Source: Pseudopithomyces maydicus
Lineage: Eukaryota > Ascomycota > Dothideomycetes > Pleosporales > Didymosphaeriaceae
Length of the DNA stretch: 64,000 nucleotides
Reading direction: 5' to 3'
NCBI GenBank assembly: GCA_026873275.1
Contig: JANTUC010000020.1
Span: forward strand, 124,001-188,000
Below, one piece after another: positions 11,053 through 23,000 of this stretch (within the stretch, counting starts at the first letter, position 1; each line of letters begins with the position of its first letter). The notes below the pieces were generated by a model, which saw nothing but the letters and a program-made list of their open reading frames with translations, did not search any database and had not been told where the DNA came from. The position numbers and the translations under genes are program-made.

Positions 11053-14000
11053 TCAGCGAACCTTCTCCCCAGCAAAAAGCTCCCCATCACGCCATAAACT
11101 AGGCTCCTCCCCAGACCCATGTTTCTCCGATCCGAGCACGCCATCATGCCACCCCCACGTCTCACCCGGCGAGAAACCTCCCTGCGTGGTGGACGGAACA
11201 CTCGTGCTCTGGGCTTGAGCAAACGAAACAGAAGTTGGAATCGGAAGCGAAGAGGGCGTGGCGCTGAGACACCGGGATGGACACTGCCTTGGGATACTGG
11301 GGCGTGAGCTTGTAGGCGATGGGGTACTGGACGCGAGGGCCGCCCATTCCCATCCGGAGTCGTCGGTGTCTGGTGTGGGCTCGGCCCATGGGGCGTTATC
11401 TACGGTCGTGTAGACCCAATGCCATCTCCAGACCGAGCCGTCTGTCGATGATGTAGACGTGGAATCCGGCACTGAAGACGCATCGTCTGCGTAGCTAACC
11501 CAATGCCATCGCCACTCCCATGCAGGTGTTGCCAATGGCGTAGGCGAGAGAGTTTCCCAGTACCACTCCCACTCATCATCGGTAGCTGTCGGTGTCGATC
11601 TCGACGCCGGAGTCGGCGTAGGCGTTAGACTTGCACTGCACCTAGCAGAGCTGGCAAAGCTGGCAAAGCTTGTGCCATCCACCCATTCCCAAGACGTGTC
11701 CTCGCCCACGATATCTTCCTCATCGCTCCACCACCAATCACACTCGCAGTCGCACGAAAGACCTCCCGACGTAGGAGACGAACCATTCCCACTCTGATTA
11801 CCATCTCCCCCACCTCCCCCATCATCTTCATCATCCCCACCATCCCCACCCCCCTTCATACCCATCATCACCCTCCCCACCCTGATCAACACCATACCCC
11901 CCTCAGCAGGCTCATCCCACTCCCACCACGGCAACGACGCCACCGGCGTATACCCCGGCTCACCCGGACCCCCGTCTCCGGCCCCGCGCCGTCCACCTCG
12001 CCCACATCCGTGATACCAGGCACCATACTCTTCCCCGTACTCGTCCTCGTGCGTATCCCCGTGCGTGTCCCCGTGCGTATCCCCGTGCGTGTCCCCGTGC
12101 GTGTCCCCGTGCGCGACCGCGTGCGCGACCGCGACACACCACCACTCATATCCCCGGGGTTCTCCGCCCGGCTGAGAGACGAGCCGCCAGAGCGCCCGGA
12201 CGGCGTGACGATGGGGCGGCTGCTTCTGCTCGTGGGGCGGGGGTTATCGGGGGGTGCGTGTCGTTCTTGGAGATACCGGGCGTGTGGGTGTCGTGAGCGG
12301 CTGGCGCGTGGAGGTCGGGGTGGGTGGTCGGCGTGAGCTGGGTCGCGAGCTGGGTCGCGAGGTTGATCGGGACGACGGTGGGCGAGTACTTGTCCTGCTA
12401 CTTGTTGGTGTTGGAGTTTGAGATCCTGCGCCTGCGCCGCTGAGTGTGTCTTTGCCCGATATACCGGATGGGGCGTTGAGGCTGGATTGTCGGGAGCGGG
12501 TGGATGATGGGATTTGAGTTGGAGAGCGGGTTGGGGGTTTGTGGGGCTGGATTTGGTAGGTACTCGTGAAGAGGTTAGGGAACGGGAAGAACCTGGTGGA
12601 ATGGAGGTAGGTCGTGAAGCAGCACTACCGGATGAGCCTGAAAGGCTGCGTGTGGTCTTTGTAGTACTGGTTTGAGATGCGTTTCGAGTGGTAGATGATG
12701 GGGTGCTGCGAACAGTCGTGCTAGTAGCCGTGGGTTGCGTAGATGTGGTAGCGGCCCCTGCATTACTGAGAGTGTCGACTCCGGGTATGCCGGATGGATT
12801 CACAATGGTCCCACCCGATGTTGTTTGGGAAATAGTCGTGATGGATGATCTACTCGTGCTTTGAGTTGGAGCGAGAGATGTGCTACCACCGACAGACTGT
12901 ACAGTGCTTCGGATGCTGCTGTCAGTATTACTACGAGTATTGCTGATAGTACTAGTCTCAGAGCCGCTTAGTGTGTTTCTAGTTATGGAGAAGGGAATAC
13001 TGCTGGAACTACTAGTCGCAATCCCTTCACCACCGATTGTGAACTTTCCAGAAACCCCAGAAGGATTTACGATAGAGTCTTGTGATGATGACAGGGTACG
13101 CTCCGAAATAGGCGGCCTAGATGTCGAGGCAGAAGATCGCGAACTACCTGGAAGAGGTCGTCGCTCACTACTGCTTGTCCCTGTACTACGGGTGCTTGAT
13201 CGCGTTCGTGTCCGAGTTCGAGAAATGGAGCTTGTAGTAGATATTGTCCTTCTGGAACTTGATGATCCAGTGACTCGGCTAAGTGTTGCTGTCGTACTCG
13301 AGAGCAGATCTGAGGTAGTTGGTTCCGGAGGTATCTCGGGTATACCAATGACTTTCGTCGTGATGGATGAGCGACTTGTGCTTTCTGGACCAGGGGGTGC
13401 CATCACTACTAGTTGCTACATTATCTGTCCGCGTTAAGATAGAAGTCCCTTGGAAAGAAGGTGTAGATGGTTGTATCGGAGGGAACGGGCTACCACTGGA
13501 GGTAAAAATGCGGCCGATGCCTTCGTCACTAACGCCAGAGGTGGAGCTATAAGTACCAGGACTGGGCACTGATATAGTTGTACGAATGGAATTTGTACGT
13601 GACGAGGGATAGACCTCAGACTGGCGGGATGTACTTGATTGTCCTGGCTGCTCCGGCTCATTTGGTGTGACTACTGTATACGTTCTAGTAGAAACAGCAT
13701 TCGCACCCACCGCCGAAGTGGACCTGCTGCTCGAAACGGTGCCAGGACCCGGTGGAATACTGATGCTTCTTTCAAAGCTTGCAGTTGTTTGTTCAGTAGA
13801 CTGTGTTTGCTGGAGTCTTGCAGATGTCGATGTTAGCATCACGGTGCTAGATGAATAGCACGAACCATATTGTAGATTACACCCACGGCCGCAATGGAAT
13901 TCATCACTTCCACTGGCGTTATAGTCAGCACACTATGAACAGTTATTGAACGGAGAGGACATGACGACTTACCAGAGACCACCTGCACCGCAGCAATTGC

Positions 14001-17000
14001 CGTGTATGCTCCCTTCACAGGTATATCCAAATGGTGGACCACAAACACCATTTGGAGATGGTGGCTTTGAAATACTTGGAAGAGGAGACGTGATGGCAGT
14101 CGTTGGAGATTGGAGTATCCTCGTATCACTGGTTGTAATGCTTCTCGGTATAGATGCTTCTGTTGGATTGGTACCCTGACCAGATGAAAAACTGGCGCTG
14201 GAAGTCATTTTCATTGTTGTCGAAAGTCCATTAACTCCCGGACCACTTGACATTGATGGTGTACCCGGTCCAGGGAATGATTGTCCAGCGCTTATAACTG
14301 TCACCGTGGAGCTTAGAGTCGAAAGGCTTTGCGATAAGGACTTTCCAAGAGTGAACGAATCGCTTTTTGTGACAATCGCAGTGCTCGTCGATGTTAGAGA
14401 AGGCAAAGAACTGACTGGGGCTCGCTTTTCCATGACACACAACCCACCCGCACTTTGAGATGGTCCTATGGTGCTTTTCAGATTACACGCAGTCAAGGCA
14501 GGATTGTAGACAATGGCTGCACAGAGCGAAGTAGTAGTACATCTTTGAATGCACTGGGTGAAGGTCAAGAGGAAGAATGTTCGCAGATCCCCGGATTGAA
14601 GATTGTTATCGCATGATGCTCGGTAGGAAGTACGACCGTCGACGTAGGTCTCGCCTGCTGAAACCCCACAGCACGTTGCTGGGGCTGCGGTCGGAGTGTA
14701 TGTGGTGGTTGTTCCACTACTCAACGATTGGCGTGAGGATGTAGTGCTGGGTGATGAAAATGGCGACCTCGGACTAGATGTGGAAGATGGATTGTTGGCG
14801 TTCGAAGAACTGATCAAGGAATTCGATTTGATTGAGCGACTGCTTTGACCATCAACGCTAGCACTTGAAATTATTAGGTTGGAGGATGCTGTGGATGCCG
14901 AAATGACGGAGACAGTATCGGAACTAAAATCTCGGATCCCAATTGAGCTTGTAGTGACGGACTGTTTAGACGTGGTCGGCTGCGGGGGCTGTATAACAGA
15001 ATTGGAATTTGTGGATAGAGAGGATGCACCTGTAACAGAAGGGGCACTGCTCGATGGGGAAGACACACCTGTTACAGGAGGAGGATTGCTCGATACAGAA
15101 GATGAGCTTGTGACGGAAGTCGGGCTATTTGGTAGCGAGGATGGGCTTTTAATGGATGGCGGATTGTTTGATGTAGAAGATGGGTTTGAAGAGGAGGGCG
15201 GATTGCTGGATAACGTGGATGCACTTGTCATGAAAAGCGGACTGCCTGATAGAGAGGAGGTACTTTTGGCCGAGGGAATGCTTGGTGAGAAGGATCCGCT
15301 TGTAAAGAAGTCAGGAATGGTCGACATCGAGGAAAAACCTGTAACAGAAGGCGGATTGCTCGACGTGGCCCCAGAGAGTGTTGCTTTAGATGAACTGGAA
15401 CTCATTGTGGTACTGAAACTCTGCGAGTTCAATGTTCCCTGGCGTGACATTGATATTGATGTCAAACTTCCTGAGAGCGTGGACGTTGACTTAGAACTGG
15501 AACCCGATGATAGATTGGACGCAGAACTAAAAGTTATAGACGTGGTGTACGATATGCTCGTGCGAGTAGAGATTGGGGTGGCCACTGAAGACCCTGTAGT
15601 CGGTGTGCGTGAACTGGATCCGGACATCGGGAATGTTGATACAGTCGAAGTGCTGACGGTGCTCACGGTGGTCGTGCGCGAAGTGATACTAGTACTTTGT
15701 GTCGTAGAGCTGGATGACCTCGGAGTCGACGAAAGCGAAGAAGATCCACTAGTGGATGGAGATGTCGGAGTAGCTGATGAAGGTGACAAGCTTGAGCTAC
15801 GAGAAGTGGGGAATGAATAGAACGATGATGATGAGCTTAGTGCTTGTACAGTAGATCGAGCGGTTGTAGAACTGATGACTTTCGACGAGATAGAAGATGT
15901 TCGAGTACGGACTGCAATGCAGATACCGTTGATTATGGCAGCATTTGATCCGATTGACTTTTGCAAGGCACAATCGCCTGTTCCTTGATTCCATGCAACC
16001 CCAATGCATAGTGCATTTCTAGCACAGGCATCAACACAAGTCGAGAATGTAACACCAGTCATTATTGGTTGGTGATCGTCCAAATCCTCCCCGGTGGTCA
16101 TTCTGTTGCATGTTACTTGGAAATTGATGCTGATTTGTGTGAGAAAACTGGTCAAAATGCCACCGTTTCCCACGACACAGCACTCTGAGGCAGCGGAAGG
16201 TTTCGTATCCGAGACTGTCCGAGACGTAGGGCCCCCCGTCGGCTGAGGTGGTCTAGTGATGCTACTTGAAGCCGATAGTCGGACTGAAGTAGACGGTGGT
16301 GTAGACTTGGTAAATGATGGAGTGGTTCCTGAGAACGAGCTCTTAGTTTGCGTAGACGATATGCGAACTGTAGTTCTGGTGCTACTTGACCGGACAGTAC
16401 TCTTGGAGCGACTTGATAATGTTGAGGTCTTGGACGACAATCTACCAGTAGTTTTGGTGGTTGGCCTCGTAGAAGAATATTTTCTTGTGGACGATGTTTT
16501 TGACGAGCTACTTTTAGTCCTGTAAGTACTTGAAGACCCTTTGGTGAAACTGGACGATGATTTAAAACTGCTGATTGTCGTGAGTTGCGATCTACCTGAT
16601 GTCGTTCTTCTCGAAGGCGAGCGGCTTTTTTGCGTGGTAGAAATGAGTCGCGAAGACGTTGGTGTGATAGATTTGAAAGTAACAGTAGACTTTCCAGTTG
16701 ATTTTCGGGACGTGGTAGTTCCAGTCTGTCTGGTAGAGCCAGTGCCACTGCTGACTTGGCTTCTTGAAACTGAGCTCTTTGAAGAAGACCGAGCTGCTGT
16801 ACTACTACTAGTAGTATAAGAGGACCTTACCGATGATTTACTTGGTGTCATCATTGAACGGGATGAAGACCGAGCACTGGTAGTAGTAGTGGGTGTTGGT
16901 TGGTCGGGAAAATTGAAAAGTCCGAAAGATGGTAATCCCAAGGACAGATTCACGTCAATCAGTGGTGGTTTTGTAGTTTTACTAGCCTTTGTACGGCAAT

Positions 17001-20000
17001 TTGACCCTGGGCAAAGACCTTCGAGTACACCCAACGACAAGCTCACGTCTATGAGCGGTGGTCGTGAAGTGATGCCACGACTGGTAGTGGCTGGGGTTTG
17101 GGATAACGTTATGCGTGTAACAACTTTCGAGGAAGAGGTAGTTCTTGGTTGACAAGTTGGGCATAGACCCCCTAGAAGATTCACAGATAGGTCCAAGTCT
17201 ATCAGTGGGGGACGTGAGCTAAGCCCACGGCTTATAATTTGCGTATTTGAAAGCGACTTCAGGGTAGTAGTCGAAAGTTCTTGCAGGGATGAAGTCTTCC
17301 GATTACATGTTGAACACAGGCCTCCAAGTATATCTAAAGAAAGATTTATATCAATTAGAGGAGGTCTCGATGTTGCGGGTTGACTAGTGGCCAAGGAAGA
17401 ATCGGTCCGTCGTGTGGATGAAGTAACTGAAGTTGTACCGGTGTCCAGAGGACTATAAATCGTAGTTGTTGTCGAGAGAATTTCCGAAGATGAAGTAAGA
17501 GTCCACTCAAGAGTGGAGCTAGTTGGGGATACGGAACTCAATGGAAAATCGGAACTCAACGGGGAAATGGAATTCGATTCGGAAGTAATAATTGAAAAGA
17601 CTGAGCCGATAGTAGTTGTATCACTAAAGAGCGTTCCCGATGACCGGCATTTTGACCCTGGACACAAACCTTCCAATATGCCCAGAGAAAGGTTCACGTC
17701 AACAAGTGGAGGCGGCTTCGTCTGGGAAGACGTAGGCCTGGCTGTAGGTGATACACACGATGGTCCAGGACACAACCCTTCGAGGATCCCCAGCGAGACG
17801 TTAATATCCAAGATACCCGGTCTTTTAGATGGTATACTACTGGTTGCTCCTGTTGATGTACTTCGTGATGAGGTGGTACTCTGGGAAATTGTAGAACCCG
17901 ATGATCGACAGTTCGGTCCATTACACAACCCTCCTAGCACATCTACAGACAGGTTGACGTCAACTAATGGTGGCCGAGTACCCATGTTGGAGATAAACGA
18001 TGTAGATGTGGTGCTGATTGACGCAGTAGAAGAAGTTGCGGAGCGACAAGCTGGCCCGGAACATAGGCCTTCAAGAACGCCTAATGAAAGATCGATGTTC
18101 ACGAGGGGAGCTCTTGTTTTGCTCGGCCCTGAAGAACTGGCTGAAGATGGAGTCCCCCCAATACCGAGAAAGTGATCAACGGGCCCACGTCCACAAGAGG
18201 CTTCTCACTTGAGCTGGACTGCACTGATGACGAAAGTGACGAAAGTGGCGACGTGGTTCGTACAGAGTTTTCTTGCCCTCCATTTAGTAACGATAAAATT
18301 GGATTTAAAATCGGTGGTAATCCCACAATAGGTCTAGTTGTCATCATGGAAGTAGGCGATGAAGATGTGAGCCGAGAGGGCGTTGTGGTCAGGGTTGCTG
18401 TAGATTGTCCACCAACACCAAGCAGGGATATTAGTGGTAACAAGTCAATAATCGGTTTTGAGAGAACAGAAGAGCTTCTAGTGAGCACACTGGGAATCAC
18501 AGAACCAGGACTAGTTCTTGTCAAAAATGAGGTTCTACATGACGGTCCTGGACAAAGCCCTTCAAGTAGGCCCAAGCTCAGATCGATACCAATGAGCGGT
18601 GATTTTATCAGTGATGAAAGGGTCGGATTTGGACTTCCGAAAGATCCACCTGCACTGGGAGGAGTTACAGTGGATATTCCAGTATATGAAGTTAGGCAAG
18701 ACGGCCCAGGACAGAAACCTCCTAGTAAGTCTATGCTTAGACCAATGTCTACAAGGGGTTGCTTAGATGTAGGTGCCGAAAGTAGACCTTGCAAAATGTT
18801 GGGAGGAGCCGATCGGGTATCGGTCAGCTGCGAATTTTTAGACGTAATTATCGAATCTCGAGAAGAAGACGCCAATGGATTCAAGGCAGACAAAAGCTGA
18901 TTAAGGAGATCCGGAAGAAGAGACGTGGGAAACGCTAAAGTGGACGAGTATTTTCGGGTATCAGGTCCAAAAGCTGCCAGAAGATCTTCAAGTAAGTGGT
19001 TTGATGTTGGCGAGGGAGAACTTGAAGAGGTAGTGGCTGATGTTGAAGAGACCGATTCCGTAGACGAAACACGACAAAATGGACCAGGGCATAGTCCCTG
19101 TAATAAACCCAGGTCGAGGGTCACGTCTAGTATGGGTGTTGTAGGCAGCAAGCCGGGATCTACAAGAGATAGGAGGGGATTTAGATCCAAATCTGGACCA
19201 GGGAGACGGGTCGTCGTTGTTTCTGTTCTCAGTGTGGCTGTAGTTGTCACCTCACGGACCTGGGATATTATAGATGTGAGCTGAGGAGCAAGATCAAGTG
19301 GCAATAATGCAGATTGACCAGCTGTAACAGCCGATAGTAGAGAGTTGAGATTTACTAGTGGCTCCGTGGGTAGCGGGAGGCCTCCACCAAGGATTGACAG
19401 TAAATTATCGATCTCAATAGGTGATACCGACGGTGGGTTTGATGTCGCTACCAGAGTCCCAGTAATAGCAACGCTGCTAGTCGGCATTTGTGATTGGAGT
19501 GGAATGATGTCTATCAATGGTGCCGAAGGCAGGATCTGCAATGGCAAGGTAGTAGGGAGTACACTCTCGATTCCTGATAGTAAGTGATCAAAATTGACTA
19601 GCGGTGAAGTCAGGCTCGGGAGTGCCCTGGTCGTAGGAATTATACCACCAACAATCGATAGAAAAGAGTCAATCTCTATCAGTGGTCCGGAAGGTAAGAG
19701 TGATACAGGAATTGATGTAGGAAGCCCTCCCAAAATATTTGACAACAATGGGTTCAGGTCTAAAAGCCCGCCGGAAGAGAGAGATGGAGATGCCGTCAAG
19801 GGTGACTCATTACCGATTAGAGATAGCAATGGTTCAACGTTGATGAGAGGTACCGTATTGAAAAGGGGAGGGGTGGCCAGAACTTGAGATGTCGATGCAG
19901 ATTCGGATGCTGTATTGGATCCAATTACAATTATATTGTTTTCCAGAATCGAGAGCAGTGGAGAAAGATTGGCAAGCGGTGGAGTGGGGAATCCGGGTGG

Positions 20001-23000
20001 TGAAAACACTTCCGATGCCAATGAAGGCAGATTTTTCAGAACTGAGAGATTTGGATCAAGATTCAACAAAGGTAAATTTGATGGGGTTGGCAATGCTAAC
20101 AAACTGCCGATGAGAGAAGATTCGCGCGACCCAAAGAATGACAGAAGGGGATTCAGGTCGACTAGTGGTTGGTTCAATGTCATAGGCGAAGGGACGGCTG
20201 TTATACTGAATGGCAGCCCATTCCCTATGAGCGATTGGAGTGGTCCTAAATTGATTACAGGCGGTGGGGATATTGTGGAGGCCACTGGTGATCCTGATAT
20301 TGCCGAAGGTCTATTTCCAGCCACTAAAGAGATGATGGGATTTAAATTTAGCAGTGGCTCCGCTGGACTCGTTTCCGCAGTCGATGACAATGAAGTCACC
20401 GAGGAAAATATTGGATTTCTGGTTATTTGAGCCGGGGGCTGTGTGAGAGAAGGATCACCCAACAAGGATAATACCGGGCTAAGAGGTCCGTCCAGATTCG
20501 ATAGTATGGGCTCAAGGGTCGGTATTAGCGTATCAAGACCTCCGATGAATGATATGACCCTTGGAATAGTAACTGGTGTCGGGGGTATACTAGGCAAGTC
20601 GTTAAGGAGAGCGGATAGTAATGGTCCGAGGTTGATCGCTGACTGAATTGATGAGGTGGGAAGAACGCCCCCCAAACCAGAGAAAATGGAGTTGAGATTT
20701 CCAAGATTTAGATCTAGTGATTTGAGACCAAGGGATGAGAGCAGCGGAGCGAGTCCTATCAAAGACTGGCCAGGGAATACGGGAGGTGGCGTGATGGTGG
20801 GCCCTGGACTTTGCAAACCTGGTGTGGATGATGGCGTAGTTCCTTGTGCAGCCGATAGAGCGGACAAAATTGGGTTTAGGTCTAGAATTGGTCTATTGCT
20901 CGAGGAAGTTGTGAGAAGATTCGAAAGAGTAGCGGACGAAGAGAGGATGTTGATCAAAGGAGACGATAGAGGCCCTAACCCAAGGATTGATTGAATAGGA
21001 TTCAGATTCAGTAATGGGGGAACAGCAATAGTCGTTGGAAGTCCTGTCGTGGTGACACTAAAGGGTGTTTGAGAAATAAATTGACCGATGGATGTTGTGG
21101 AAGTGGGTGTTTGGCCTAGTCCTAGCAGCGATGCCAAAGGATCTAGAATCATGATAGGCTTTAATGTGGACGAGCTTAGTAAACTTGACAGAGTGATTGA
21201 GACAGGAGCAGTAGGGGAAATCGGTACACAAGCTGTGATGACCGCAATTGATGGCTGACCTCCCAACAAACCATTTAGTAAACCGCCACCATTGAGTTGT
21301 CGAGTTTGTGTTCTTAGTGAACAGGATATTACACCGACTGGGGAGCTTGCTGGAATCGATCTTGTGAGCGTACTCAGTGTACTCGGGCTCGATTTCGGGA
21401 AAGAGAACGGCAAAATGCTAAATACATTGCTTGGATTGATAGGCGATTTGCTCGTAGTTAGAAGAGTAGGCTGCGGGGGAAAGACGTTGCCTCCCGTGCT
21501 TGATGTGCTTCTTCTCGTTGCCTCGGATTGAGATCGCGCGATTGCTTCTGATAAGGACTTCGCGACAGCTTCGGATTGTGACCTTGCAATTGCTTCCGAT
21601 GCAGATCTTGCGACAGCCTCGGACATCGACCGTGCTATTGCTTCTGAGTAAGATTGATCGAAAGCGCCCAGGTTACCATCGTCGCCTGAAGTTGTCGTTT
21701 CGGGCCCAGCGAATGGGCTTTGTGAAACGGTGACTGAAGTTGGCGTAATTGTCTGTGATACAGACATTGTTGTTGTAGATATAACAACATTAGTCGGCGC
21801 AGAAGTTGTCTTGGGCGCCGGTATGAGAACTCCAATTCCAGATCGAATATCATCGACGAGATACGGTTGAGCTGTGGTCAATGACTGAACCAAGCTCGCT
21901 GACGCCGTGGGATTTGCTCCTCCAGGTAAGATACCAAACCCGGAGGAGCTCCCACCTAAAAAGAAAGCAACGGAGTAATTTGGATGTCGTCAGATTCTAT
22001 TTCCGGTGCCTCAAGTCCCAAGAGAGAGTAAACGTCGCCTATGCTAATATCTAGAGGGTGAAACCCTCCTCCCCGTCCGGATCATCGATACCGCTAGGCC
22101 GTGGTATATCACTTGGCTGCGCTAAAAGATCTTGGACGTTCGATAATAAGCTACCAACGAATCCTGGTGGCAGACTCGTGAAGTCGGGAATGTTTCCGAT
22201 ATTGGAAAGTAAAGAACCTATCAATTCTGATGGGATATCGCTTGGCAGGCTCAAAGAGAAGGGAACATCCAATGATGCAGTGGGTTTCGATCCAGAGTTG
22301 AGCTGAGAAAATAAATTGCTGATAATGTTCGGCGCATTACTCGGTTGTAAAATTGATGGCGTGGTTGGTACGCCGAAAATGTTTCCTATACCCGTCAAGA
22401 TATTCCCAAGCAAGTCTACCGCGGTATCTGCCGATGGGTTTCCAGGAAGAGAGGTGGTTTGGCCAGATTGAATTGGCGACATGTCAAATACAGAGAGCAG
22501 GTCATTGATCATGTTTGTATTTCCAGTCTGCCCAGGTAGGAATGGGCCTGGAGAAGTAGGAATAGAAGTCATTAGGTTAGAAAGCAGTCCCTCTAACACC
22601 CCAGGAAGGACTTCATTCACCCCAGGGACAGTTGGCGTAGGCAGAAGGCTCCCGAAGTCAAGTGTTGACAACAAGATGCCCAGGCCATTGGCGGCGTCTG
22701 TAAATTTTGCATCTACGGGTCCAGTGAGGGGGTTGGCAGATCAATATCGCTAACGTGAGGGACTAAACTACCTAGTATCTCCATTGGATTGGCAATGTTA
22801 GTGGGTAAGGCTGATCCAAAGTCCAAAGTAGATGCCAATCCTGCTAGGTCGGTGACGGATGCCACAGAAATCGATGGACCATTCAATAAGTTCAACAGGC
22901 TGCCAATCATGTTCTGTGCATCCGTGGTGGGTATTGATTCAAGCGTTTCCGTTGGCAATACACTGGGAGAAATTGGACTGCTCGCAAAAGGGGCAATTAA

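Noticed and set aside
21963..22040. An intron in the giant gene ending at ttttctttttag
   Set aside because: The segment reads as repeat-like protein (PLLSFLGG) once one base is added to each of two short runs, and its possible GT donor (gtttac) is poor.
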